Source of the DNA: Comamonadaceae bacterium
GTDB lineage: Bacteria; Pseudomonadota; Gammaproteobacteria; Burkholderiales; Burkholderiaceae_C
Direction of reading: 5' to 3'
Length of the DNA stretch: 6,471 bases
Assembly (NCBI GenBank): GCA_947461325.1
Contig: CANHLD010000100.1
Location: 1 to 6,471 of the forward strand
The first letter of the stretch is position 1; each line of letters starts with the position of its first letter. The position numbers and the translations under genes were made by a program. Positions 1-5,677 of the stretch are shown piece after piece. The notes beneath the pieces are model-generated. The model had not been told where the DNA came from, ran no database searches, and saw nothing but the letters and a program-made list of their open reading frames with translations.

Positions 1-768
1 TTGTACGGCGAAACATTCAACAGCCGTTTGCTGCTGGGCACTTCGCGTTACCCGTCACCGCAAGTGTTGGCAGATGCTGTCAAGGCATCGCAACCTGCCA
101 TGCTGACGGCTTCATTGCGAAGACAAACAGCCCATGCCGATACGTCTCCTGCGTTTTGGAATTTGTTGCGCGACATGAAAGTGCCGGTGCTACCTAACAC
201 CGCTGGATGCCACAGCATTCAAGAAGTGATCACCACCGCAGAAATGGCACGCGAATTGTTTGAAACCGATTGGTTGAAACTGGAATTGATCGGTGACGAC
301 TACAGCTTGCAACCGGACACGGTCAATCTGCCCTTTGCTGCAGAACACCTCATCAAAGCCGGATTCAAAGTGCTGCCTTATTGCACCGAAGATTTGGTGC
401 TTTGCCAACGTTTGGTAGATGTCGGCTGCCAAGCAGTCATGCCTTGGGCCGCACCTATTGGCACAGGCAAAGGCCCGGTGAATCCTTATGCCATGCGCAT
501 GTTGCGCGAACGCTTGAACGTGCCTCTGATTGTGGACGCAGGACTTGGTTTACCGTCGCACGCCTGCCAGGTGATGGAATGGGGTTACGACGCGGTGTTG
601 CTCAACACGGCGGTGGCGTTGGCGCACAACCCGGTGAACATGGCGCATGCGTTTGCCTTGTCTGTCCAGGCCGGCAGAGATGCGTTTTTAGGCGGCGTCA
701 TGCAGCCGCAAGAGACCGCACAGGCCAGCACGCCCTTGATAGGCACGCCGTTTTGGCATCACAACTGA
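1..768 (+). CDS. thiG: Thiazole synthase ThiG (5' end outside window)
   Basis: ThiG builds 4-methyl-5-(2-phosphooxyethyl)thiazole from deoxyxylulose 5-phosphate, dehydroglycine and the ThiS thiocarboxylate; it is a cytosolic TIM-barrel enzyme of thiamine biosynthesis. About 255 residues are visible, essentially the whole family length. Seen: an N-terminal YGETFNSRLLLGTSRYPSP block, SLRRQ near residue 38, PNTAGC near 65, the catalytic Schiff-base lysine in DWLKLELIGD (about residue 93), MPWAAPIGTGKGP near 148, and VDAGLGLPSHA near 179, all typical of ThiG. The TTG at position 1 is probably an internal leucine codon (family members read L-Y-G here), so the true start lies a few codons upstream. 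It is followed after 10 nt by the thiE-type gene. ThiS and ThiO would be expected upstream but are not in view. Identification is very secure. Confidence 0.97.
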   Translation: MYGETFNSRLLLGTSRYPSPQVLADAVKASQPAMLTASLRRQTAHADTSPAFWNLLRDMKVPVLPNTAGCHSIQEVITTAEMARELFETDWLKLELIGDDYSLQPDTVNLPFAAEHLIKAGFKVLPYCTEDLVLCQRLVDVGCQAVMPWAAPIGTGKGPVNPYAMRMLRERLNVPLIVDAGLGLPSHACQVMEWGYDAVLLNTAVALAHNPVNMAHAFALSVQAGRDAFLGGVMQPQETAQASTPLIGTPFWHHN

Positions 769-778
769 AAGACACGCC

Positions 779-1699
779 ATGGACATACAAGCCTGCGCCA
801 ATGACATTGCGCATCAACACCCGCAGTTAGCAACCGGTGAAACAGCTTCTATGGAAACTCTGCTGGGCACACTCCCAGCCAATCCATCACAGGCGTTTTC
901 TTCAGCTTGGCTGGGTGCTCGGATGCTGGGGTTTGTGCCAGAGGATGCTGATTTCATCGCGCACGCATGGCAAAAACAAACCGATCGCACTGGTGCCTTT
1001 GAAATGACTCACTGGCCGTGCGATCCGCAGGACTTTGACCTGCCAGCGCTTGATGCGTCTCATGCTTTTGCGCCATGCCCTGAGGCATTGGGTTTGTATG
1101 CGGTGCTGCCTGACGCGGGTTGGGTCGCTCGAATGGTTGAACTCGAAGTGCCTACCGTGCAATTGCGTTTCAAGTCTGATGATGCAAATGCCATTGAACA
1201 GCAAGTGAAAGCCGCCGTCAAAGCAGTTCAAGGTAGCAACACATTGCTATTCATCAATGACCATTGGCAACATGCTATTGACCAAGGCGCTTACGGGGTT
1301 CACTTGGGGCAAGAAGACATGTCCGATGCACCGCTGCAAATCATTCGGACGGCCGGCTTGCGCTTAGGTTTGAGCTCACACGGTTATGCGGAAATGCTCA
1401 GGGCTTATGCGGTGCAACCAAGCTATTTGGCATTGGGCGCGGTGTTTCCAACCACACTCAAACGCATGGCAACAGCACCCCAAGGTTTAGGACGACTGGG
1501 CATGTATGCACGCTTGATGCAAGGTCAATCGCTGGTGGCGATTGGCGGCATCGACTTTGAACGTCTGCCAGCGGTCATGCAAACTGGCGTGGGCTCGGCG
1601 GCCTTTGTGCGTGCCATCACCGCTGCGGACAATGTGCCGCATGCGGTTGCACAATTGCGTGAATGCATGCAGGCACATCAACTGATACGTGCAGTTTAA
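779..1699 (+). CDS. thiE: Thiamine phosphate synthase, long form with N-terminal extension
   Basis: This enzyme couples HMP-pyrophosphate to thiazole phosphate to give thiamine phosphate, the step after ThiG. The catalytic TIM-barrel domain spans about residues 104-300 of 306. Visible motifs are VQLRFK (127-132, the substrate-binding Q/R/K cluster), FINDHWQ (158-164), GVHLGQED (173-180, acidic Mg-binding end), GLSSHGYAEM (197-206), FPTTLK (223-228) and VAIGGID (253-259). Classic ThiE is about 210 residues; the extra 100 N-terminal residues match the long form I recall from Burkholderiales. Their SSAWLGARMLGFVPEDADFI stretch (41-60) vaguely recalls the end of a ThiD-like kinase, so a decayed ThiD module is possible but unproven. 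The family's usual PTxTK is PTTLK here, with Leu227 replacing the second Thr. The start at 779 lacks a strong Shine-Dalgarno; ATG 851 is an alternative. It lies 10 nt after thiG. Confidence 0.92.
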   Translation: MDIQACANDIAHQHPQLATGETASMETLLGTLPANPSQAFSSAWLGARMLGFVPEDADFIAHAWQKQTDRTGAFEMTHWPCDPQDFDLPALDASHAFAPCPEALGLYAVLPDAGWVARMVELEVPTVQLRFKSDDANAIEQQVKAAVKAVQGSNTLLFINDHWQHAIDQGAYGVHLGQEDMSDAPLQIIRTAGLRLGLSSHGYAEMLRAYAVQPSYLALGAVFPTTLKRMATAPQGLGRLGMYARLMQGQSLVAIGGIDFERLPAVMQTGVGSAAFVRAITAADNVPHAVAQLRECMQAHQLIRAV

Positions 1700-1712
1700 A
1701 AAGGCGCATCAC

Positions 1713-2540
1713 ATGACAAACAGCAGAGACATTGTTCACACCACGCGCGGCCGGGTCCACGGCCCCATCACACGCTTGATGAGCCCGGGCGATTTAGGTC
1801 ATTTGCTCAAGCCGTTTGTGTTTCTGGATTACATAGACGCACCTGTAGGCGGTGGTCCCGGCTTCGGTTTCCATCCGCATTCAGGCATAGCTACCCTCAC
1901 CTTTCCGCTGACCTTTGGTATACGCCACGAAGTCTCCACCGGACAAGTGGATGATGTGTCGCCCAAAGGCATAGAGTGGTTGATCGCGGGCGGCGGCATC
2001 TGGCACAAAGCCAGCCCCTTGCCTGCGGCCAGCAGCACCATGCAAGGATTTCAAATCTGGTTTGCCCTGCCCGCCTCACATGAAAACACCGACTCTTCTA
2101 CCCTGTTTATCGAACCTCAGGATGTGCCGAAAACTGGACCAGTTACTTTGATTTTGGGCCGCTACGAAAATTTGCACAGTCAAATTCCCGCACCGTTTGA
2201 TGCCAGCTATTTGTGGGTTGAGCTCAAGGACGGTGAATCATTCGATTACCAACCGCCCGAACCGCACAATATCGCGTGGGCGTTTTCGCAGACCGGCGAA
2301 TTGCTGGTCAGCGGCCATGCTTTACAAAGAGACATGGCAGTTTTTGAAGAAGGTGATGGGCCGATTCATTTCACTGCGCGGGGTGACTGCGGATTTTTGC
2401 TTGGCTCAGCGGCAAAACATCCGCATGATTTGGTTCTGGGTTATTACTCGGTACACACCAGTCAGGACGCTTTGGCTCAAGGTGAATCGCATATCACCAA
2501 GCTAGGTGACGGATTGCGCGCTAAAGGCTTGATAAGCTGA
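1713..2540 (+). CDS. Pirin-family bicupin protein
   Basis: A 275-residue cytosolic two-cupin protein. The N-terminal cupin carries FGFHPHSGIATLTFPLTFGI (51-70) and WLIAGGGIWHKASP (89-102), the pirin signature; the Pirin_C-type domain covers about 160-262. Pirins bind one metal (Fe, sometimes others) through three His and one Glu, and have been described as quercetin dioxygenases or as protein-binding regulators. Here His54, His56 and His98 are in place, but the Glu expected two residues after His98 is Ala100, so metal binding or dioxygenase activity may be altered. I chose ATG 1713 because AAGG at about 1701-1704 sits 8 nt upstream. A GTG start at 1689 would overlap thiE and add a non-conserved tail. 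The gap to thiE is 13 nt, so it is probably the third cistron of the thiamine operon. The family call is firm; the function is unknown. Confidence 0.92.
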   Translation: MTNSRDIVHTTRGRVHGPITRLMSPGDLGHLLKPFVFLDYIDAPVGGGPGFGFHPHSGIATLTFPLTFGIRHEVSTGQVDDVSPKGIEWLIAGGGIWHKASPLPAASSTMQGFQIWFALPASHENTDSSTLFIEPQDVPKTGPVTLILGRYENLHSQIPAPFDASYLWVELKDGESFDYQPPEPHNIAWAFSQTGELLVSGHALQRDMAVFEEGDGPIHFTARGDCGFLLGSAAKHPHDLVLGYYSVHTSQDALAQGESHITKLGDGLRAKGLIS

Positions 2541-2560
2541 ATAATGTCTTTTCGACTGAC

Positions 2561-2580
2561 TAAGCCCTGGGGCTTATTTG
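2561..2580 (+). terminator. Possible weak terminator after the pirin gene
   Basis: TAAGCC and GGCTTA form a 6-bp stem with loop CTGG (2561-2576), followed only by TTTG. The right arm includes the stop codon of the convergent minus-strand gene. The T run is short, so termination would be weak. It is the only hairpin seen between the two convergent genes. Confidence 0.35.
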
Positions 2581-2813
2581 AATAAAAACGGCGGTAACTG
2601 CTCAGTCGTTAGTTTGACTTTAACTTTCAAACTCAACGCTTGCCTGCGCTTTCTAATCCAGGTCATCGGGGTGGTGGCTTTGTATTTAGCGAATACAGCC
2701 TGTAATTCCAAGTGATCGGCCCCGGAATACTCGGTCAGTTCCGCCCAACCAATCTGTCGGTCAATATGCTGGTCAATCCAGTCGCACAAGGCCAAAAATT
2801 TATCTTCTGTCAT
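2574..2813 (-). CDS. Small single-HTH AraC-like protein
   Basis: A 79-residue protein (90 if it starts at ATG 2846). Residues 5-53 read like the first half of an AraC-family DNA-binding domain: CDWIDQHIDRQIGWAELTEY matches the leading helix plus the xxxxxxLA helix, SGADHLELQAVFAKYK the recognition helix region, and TTPMTWIRKRRQ the linker that normally leads to a second HTH. That second HTH and any ligand-binding domain are absent; the protein ends after a Lys-rich tail. I found no continuation in the bases beyond the stop, so this does not look like a simple frameshift. It is divergent from the tetR-type gene and convergent with pirin. I prefer ATG 2813 because the homology begins there and the longer form runs into the likely tetR promoter; neither start has a good Shine-Dalgarno. 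It could be a mini DNA-binding regulator or a remnant. Confidence 0.7.
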   Translation of the reverse strand: MTEDKFLALCDWIDQHIDRQIGWAELTEYSGADHLELQAVFAKYKATTPMTWIRKRRQALSLKVKVKLTTEQLPPFLFK

Positions 2814-2823
2814 TTTGATCTTT

Positions 2824-2852
2824 TTGTTAAAAAAAGCATTTCTCAAGATAAA
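2824..2852 (+). promoter_or_regulatory. Candidate sigma70 promoter for the tetR-type gene
   Basis: TTGTTA (2824-2829), a 17-nt spacer and GATAAA (2847-2852) give 4/6 matches to each consensus hexamer with ideal spacing, about 50 nt before the chosen tetR start. The region is AT-rich, so chance matches are easy. If real, it lies in the gap shared with the divergent AraC-like gene. Confidence 0.3.
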
Positions 2853-2865
2853 AAATCACTTTTTT
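2850..2865. repeat. A6-N4-T6 inverted repeat, possible operator
   Basis: AAAAAA (2850-2855), spacer TCAC and TTTTTT (2860-2865) form a perfect 6-bp inverted repeat overlapping the end of the candidate -10 box of the tetR-type gene, between two divergent regulator genes. The position suits an autoregulatory operator. The composition is pure A/T, so it may be chance or merely a bent tract. Confidence 0.3.
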
Positions 2866-2904
2866 GGTGCAGAATTCCTTGCTCACAGTCTAGGACAAAT
2901 GCCC

Positions 2905-3573
2905 ATGAATAATGTTCGGATTGCACGAAAATCCGCCAGCAACGCCAGCAAAACGACTGTTTCTGCTCGTAAAAAGCCTGTTCAAAGCAGATCTTTGATG
3001 ACGCTGGCTGCCTTACAGGAAGCGTTTGTTCGGGTTTTGGTCGATCGGGGCTATGAAAAAATGACCATCCGTGAGGTTGCATCGGTCGCTGGTGTCGGTA
3101 TCGGAACGTTTTATGACTATGTTCCTAACCTGAAGGCCTTGGCAGCTTCAAGTATTCATAAGCGTTGTCTTGAATGCGCAGAAATTTTGAAAAAAGCTGT
3201 TCATGAACAGCAAGGTCAACCGATAAGACAGATTGTCCATACGTTGCTGAAAACATTGATTGAACAGGGTTTTGCCACGCCTAAAGAATGGACCGCATTG
3301 CTCTTGTTAGAGCGGCAAGTGTCTTCAGCTGTCGCACTGAGAAAGATTCATGAAACCTATGTGGAAATTTGGGCAGATGCCTTACGCACAAGCTCAACAC
3401 CCATTGCTCAAACCAAAATAATGCCAGTAGCACGCATGGCACACGCCATCAGTTACGGGTGGTATTCGCACGATTTACTTTTCTACCATGACGACCCTCT
3501 GCACAGCAGATCGTTAGATGAGATTGGCTATGCCATCGTCGGCTTTGTGCATTCTTCGTCGTTGCAATCCTGA
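2905..3573 (+). CDS. TetR/AcrR-family transcriptional regulator
   Basis: A 222-residue regulator of normal TetR length. After a basic N-terminal arm (1-30, several Arg/Lys and Ser) comes the HTH region: TLAALQEAFVRVLVDRGYEK (33-52), MTIREVASVAGVGIGTFYDY (53-72). The remainder is the helical ligand-binding and dimerisation part, whose sequence does not reveal the ligand. At the end of the HTH the common FPSKEAL-type ending reads VPNLKAL, so the usual Lys is Leu76. I chose ATG 2905 because AGGA (2892-2895) sits 9 nt upstream; ATG 2899 is too close to it, and the far upstream ATG 2815 lies in the promoter region. It is divergent from the AraC-like mini gene and convergent with the MFS transporter, 3 nt between stops. 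TetR proteins usually repress themselves and a neighbour; which neighbour is not shown. Confidence 0.9.
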   Translation: MNNVRIARKSASNASKTTVSARKKPVQSRSLMTLAALQEAFVRVLVDRGYEKMTIREVASVAGVGIGTFYDYVPNLKALAASSIHKRCLECAEILKKAVHEQQGQPIRQIVHTLLKTLIEQGFATPKEWTALLLLERQVSSAVALRKIHETYVEIWADALRTSSTPIAQTKIMPVARMAHAISYGWYSHDLLFYHDDPLHSRSLDEIGYAIVGFVHSSSLQS

Positions 3574-3576
3574 AAA

Positions 3577-4839
3577 CTAATCCGGATAAAGTTCCTGCCC
3601 TCGTGTTTCTGGCAAAAGCCAAGCTGCAACTAAAAACACGCCATAGGCGATGACGGCAAACACCGCAATCGCAGTTGCTAAACCGTATTGAAAAGAGAAA
3701 TAACCGACCAAGGCGGGAAACAACGCCCCCATGCCACGACCGAAGTTGTAACAAAATCCCTGACCAGAACCGCGCAACCTCGTGGGGAACAACTCAGTCA
3801 AAAACGCACCTAAACCAGAGAAATAACCGCTGGCAAAAAATCCCAGCGGAAAGCCCAGCCACAACATCATTTCGTTGGTGATTTCCCATTGTGTATAGGC
3901 GAGCACCAGACAAATCGCCCCAATAGAAAAGGTGATGAACAACTTGCGGCGGCCATAACGATCAGCCATCCAGGCACCAAATAAAAAACCGGCGAAGCTT
4001 CCCAAAATCAACAATGACAAATACCCCGTCGAGCCGATCACAGTCAATTTGCGCTCGGTCTTCAAAAATGTGGGTACCCAAGTTGTGATGGCGTAATAAC
4101 CGCCTTGCGCACCCATGGTTAGCAAAGAAGCCAGCACGGTAGTTTTCAATAGCTCAGGTTTGAATATTTCAAGAATAGACGGCGCTTTGCCTTCCTGCGC
4201 AAGTTTGGCTCTGGCGACTTTTGCAATCTCCGGTTCTTCGATGTGCCGTCGCACATAAATCAACAGCAAGGCAGGCAAAAATCCCAAAGCGAACATGGCA
4301 CGCCAAGCAAGTTCCTCCGGCAACAAGCTGAATGTGATGGCTTGAAGCACCACTGCAGCGCCCCAACCGACAGCCCAGGCTGATTGCACTGAACCCACAG
4401 CACGGCCCCGAAACTCTGCGCGAATGGTTTCACCCATCAAGACAGCACCGGCAGCCCACTCTCCACCAAAACCAAAGCCCAACAAAGCACGGGCCACCAT
4501 CAATTGATTGAAATCTTGGGCAAACGCACTGATCAGGCTGAATGAGGAAAACCAGAGAATGGTTATTTGCAGCGTGCGAACCCGGCCTATGCGGTCTGCC
4601 ATGTAGCCGGCAACCCAACCGCCAATGGCTGAAGCCAATAAGGTGCCAGTCACCGCCAAACCAGCCAGCCCTAGGTCGACTTGCCACAGTGCAATGATGG
4701 TGCCAATGACCAAGGGGTAAATCATGAAGTCCATGCCGTCCAAGGCCCAGCCCATGAAACAACCCCAAAAGGTTTTCTTCTCCTTGGGATTCATGACTTT
4801 GTAAAAGCCAGTCAAGCTGTGATCTGTAGCGGAATGCAT
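3577..4839 (-). CDS. MFS transporter, sialate/aromatic-acid:H+ symporter type
   Basis: A 420-residue inner-membrane permease with about 12 hydrophobic segments split by a charged central loop (about 196-230). Diagnostic features are two acidic residues in helix 1 (DGMDF, 34-38), the loop 2-3 motif GYMADRIGRVR (78-88), RALLGFGFGGEW in helix 4 (117-128), the duplicate MADRYGRRK in loop 8-9 (about 291-299), RLRGSGQGFCYNFGRG before helix 11, and PETRG at the C-terminus. These place it among NanT/PcaK-like proton symporters for sialate, aromatic acids or other carboxylates; the substrate cannot be named. AAGGG (4846-4850 on the complement) lies 6 nt before the ATG, supporting this start. It converges tightly on the TetR-type gene, a possible regulator. 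No catabolic enzymes for a substrate are nearby, so the pathway is unknown. Confidence 0.92.
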   Translation of the reverse strand: MHSATDHSLTGFYKVMNPKEKKTFWGCFMGWALDGMDFMIYPLVIGTIIALWQVDLGLAGLAVTGTLLASAIGGWVAGYMADRIGRVRTLQITILWFSSFSLISAFAQDFNQLMVARALLGFGFGGEWAAGAVLMGETIRAEFRGRAVGSVQSAWAVGWGAAVVLQAITFSLLPEELAWRAMFALGFLPALLLIYVRRHIEEPEIAKVARAKLAQEGKAPSILEIFKPELLKTTVLASLLTMGAQGGYYAITTWVPTFLKTERKLTVIGSTGYLSLLILGSFAGFLFGAWMADRYGRRKLFITFSIGAICLVLAYTQWEITNEMMLWLGFPLGFFASGYFSGLGAFLTELFPTRLRGSGQGFCYNFGRGMGALFPALVGYFSFQYGLATAIAVFAVIAYGVFLVAAWLLPETRGQELYPD

Positions 4840-4845
4840 GTTTAG

Positions 4846-4850
4846 CCCTT
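4846..4850 (-). promoter_or_regulatory. Shine-Dalgarno of the MFS transporter
   Basis: AAGGG on the minus strand, 6 nt before the ATG at 4839. It decides the start in favour of this ATG over the in-frame Met16. Confidence 0.65.
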
Positions 4851-4867
4851 GTGATGCGTCTCAACAG

Positions 4868-4889
4868 CAGGTCTGAAACCAGTCTGAAA
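4868..4889. repeat. Tandem 11-nt repeat upstream of the MFS gene
   Basis: GTCTGAAA occurs at 4871-4878 and 4882-4889, a period of 11 nt or about one helical turn (9 of 11 positions match per unit, 4868-4878 and 4879-4889). It lies about 30-50 nt before the transporter start, in its leader or promoter, and could bind a regulator on one face of the DNA or be chance. Confidence 0.4.
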
Positions 4890-4915
4890 ACGGGGAGTCG
4901 CGTAAACCCGGCGGC

Positions 4916-4924
4916 AGTATCACA
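4916..4924 (-). promoter_or_regulatory. Candidate extended -10 for the MFS gene
   Basis: On the minus strand TGTGATACT fits an extended -10 (TGn plus a TATAAT-like GATACT). No good -35 is found 16-18 nt upstream. Transcription would begin near 4908, placing the tandem 11-nt repeat in the leader just after the start point. Confidence 0.25.
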
Positions 4925-5101
4925 TGCACTATCTGAAGCTTTGACCTGTGTTTACCCATGGCTAATGTCAAATTTCCTAAGGCCTGATCATGTATTTACA
5001 GTTTTCTCGATGCCAGAACGGAAAAATCTCTGGTCAATCTGCTTGATTTAATTAATATAAAAGAACACATAACCAACATTTGAATAGATTTTGTAAAGGT
5101 A

Positions 5102-5130
5102 TTGTGGAAATAATTCAAGAAACGTATAGG
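5102..5130 (+). promoter_or_regulatory. Candidate promoter of the secreted-protein gene
   Basis: TTGTGG (5102-5107), a 17-nt spacer and TATAGG (5125-5130) form a modest sigma70-like match about 105 nt before the ATG. TAATAT at 5150-5155 is an alternative -10. The AT-rich context makes any single choice uncertain. Confidence 0.25.
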
Positions 5131-5160
5131 TATTCATTGGGGTTAGTGCTAATATTCGCT

Positions 5161-5200
5161 CTGTTGATTGATTTGTTGAAGAGCAAAACCTACTCAACAG
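5161..5200 (+). repeat. Leader inverted repeat with two alternative 5' arms
   Basis: CTGTTGA (5161-5167) is perfectly complementary to TCAACAG (5194-5200). A second copy, TGTTGA (5175-5180), can pair with TCAACA (5194-5199) with a shorter, 13-nt loop. Both lie in the presumed untranslated leader of the secreted protein, so two mutually exclusive hairpins could form; alternatively, it may be a protein site. Confidence 0.4.
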
Positions 5201-5224
5201 TCATTCAAACAACATTCACCTAAC

Positions 5225-5228
5225 CGGA
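5225..5228 (+). promoter_or_regulatory. Shine-Dalgarno of the secreted-protein gene
   Basis: GGAG with 9 nt to the ATG at 5238 supports that start, which also places a proper signal peptide at the N-terminus. Confidence 0.7.
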
Positions 5229-5237
5229 GTTAATCAC

Positions 5238-5651
5238 ATGTCACATTCATTCGCTAAATTGATCGCCGCTTCTTCCATCGCCATGTTTGCTTCTTTCGCT
5301 CATGCCGCATGGGATTTCAGCATCTCTCAAGGTAACAGCCAATTGTTGGCCTCTACCAGCTCATTCACAGCGGATGATGACTTGCGTTTTGCATCACAAA
5401 TGGTCAGCACCAACCAGCCTGACGCCAATGGTTTCCTCTACGTTGAAAACATCGCTCAGTACAGTTGCATAAAGAACGCTTACCAGTTGGTGAAAGCCAT
5501 CGGTTACAAGTCATGGAACGATCAAGGCGTGAGCATCGACCAAACCATGGGCAAATGGATTCCAGTCACAACCGGCACACCTGAACAAGCCATGATCAAC
5601 AAGCTGTGTAACTTGTCCGTGGCAGATGCCTCTGGTATTAGCAACAAATAA
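5238..5651 (+). CDS. Small secreted protein, surface-adhesin E-like
   Basis: A 137-residue exported protein. Residues 1-23 are a Sec signal peptide (short basic start, hydrophobic core, AHA before the predicted cut, mature protein beginning AWDF). The mature part has only two cysteines, Cys77 and Cys124, likely a disulfide. The pattern of Trp at the mature start, YSC followed by a Tyr-rich stretch, then KWIPVTTGTPEQAMINKLC resembles the surface-adhesin E family (type member Protein E of Haemophilus influenzae), where a W-x-P-V-x-x-G-(S/T)-x-x-x-A block precedes the second Cys. That is a motif-level impression; periplasmic or surface location follows, but adhesion is not shown. It is a single-gene unit with its own leader, good ribosome site and terminator, convergent with the zincin gene. 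An unrelated small periplasmic protein remains possible. Confidence 0.8.
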   Translation: MSHSFAKLIAASSIAMFASFAHAAWDFSISQGNSQLLASTSSFTADDDLRFASQMVSTNQPDANGFLYVENIAQYSCIKNAYQLVKAIGYKSWNDQGVSIDQTMGKWIPVTTGTPEQAMINKLCNLSVADASGISNK

Positions 5652-5656
5652 GACAT

Positions 5657-5674
5657 TGCCGTCAAAAGACGGCA
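5657..5674 (+). terminator. Hairpin directly after the secreted-protein gene
   Basis: TGCCGTC (5657-5663), loop AAAA and GACGGCA (5668-5674) form a perfect 7-bp hairpin 5 nt after the stop codon. No T run follows, so it is more likely a 3'-end stabilising or attenuating structure than a terminator on its own. Confidence 0.5.
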
Positions 5675-5677
5675 TAC

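Larger units (their letters stand above)
4851..5237. other. Intergenic region between divergent MFS and secreted-protein genes
   Basis: About 390 bases without a convincing gene. The left part holds the MFS leader, the tandem GTCTGAAA repeat and a possible extended -10. The middle (5041-5135) is strongly AT-rich and offers several weak -10 candidates for the + strand, such as TATAAA at 5056-5061 and TTGTGG-N17-TATAGG at 5102-5130. The right part (5161-5200) holds a TGTTGA/TCAACA inverted repeat in the leader of the secreted protein. A 66-codon frame at 4851-5051 has no ribosome site and no recognisable protein character. Confidence 0.7.

Noticed and set aside
381..830. 149-codon + strand frame inside thiG
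   Set aside because: It overlaps conserved ThiG coding sequence in another frame and is rich in Arg/His/Cys, as shadow frames are.
1689..1712. GTG start for the pirin gene at 1689
   Set aside because: It would overlap thiE and add eight non-conserved residues; ATG 1713 has AAGG at proper spacing.
2815..2904. Extended TetR start at ATG 2815
   Set aside because: The extra 30 residues are encoded by AT-rich promoter-like DNA and look non-conserved; AGGA precedes ATG 2905.
4430..4864. 144-codon minus-strand frame overlapping the MFS gene
   Set aside because: It is a shadow of the transporter, with abundant His/Trp/Cys and no domain character.
4940..4972. TTTGAC...GTCAAA inverted repeat and a minus-strand TTGACA -35
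   Set aside because: The arms are 6 bp with 21 nt between and not centred on the nearby CCATGG. The TTGACA has no acceptable -10 at 16-18 nt.
4851..5051. 66-codon + strand frame upstream of the secreted protein
   Set aside because: It has no ribosome binding site, no recognisable protein features, and spans the probable MFS promoter.
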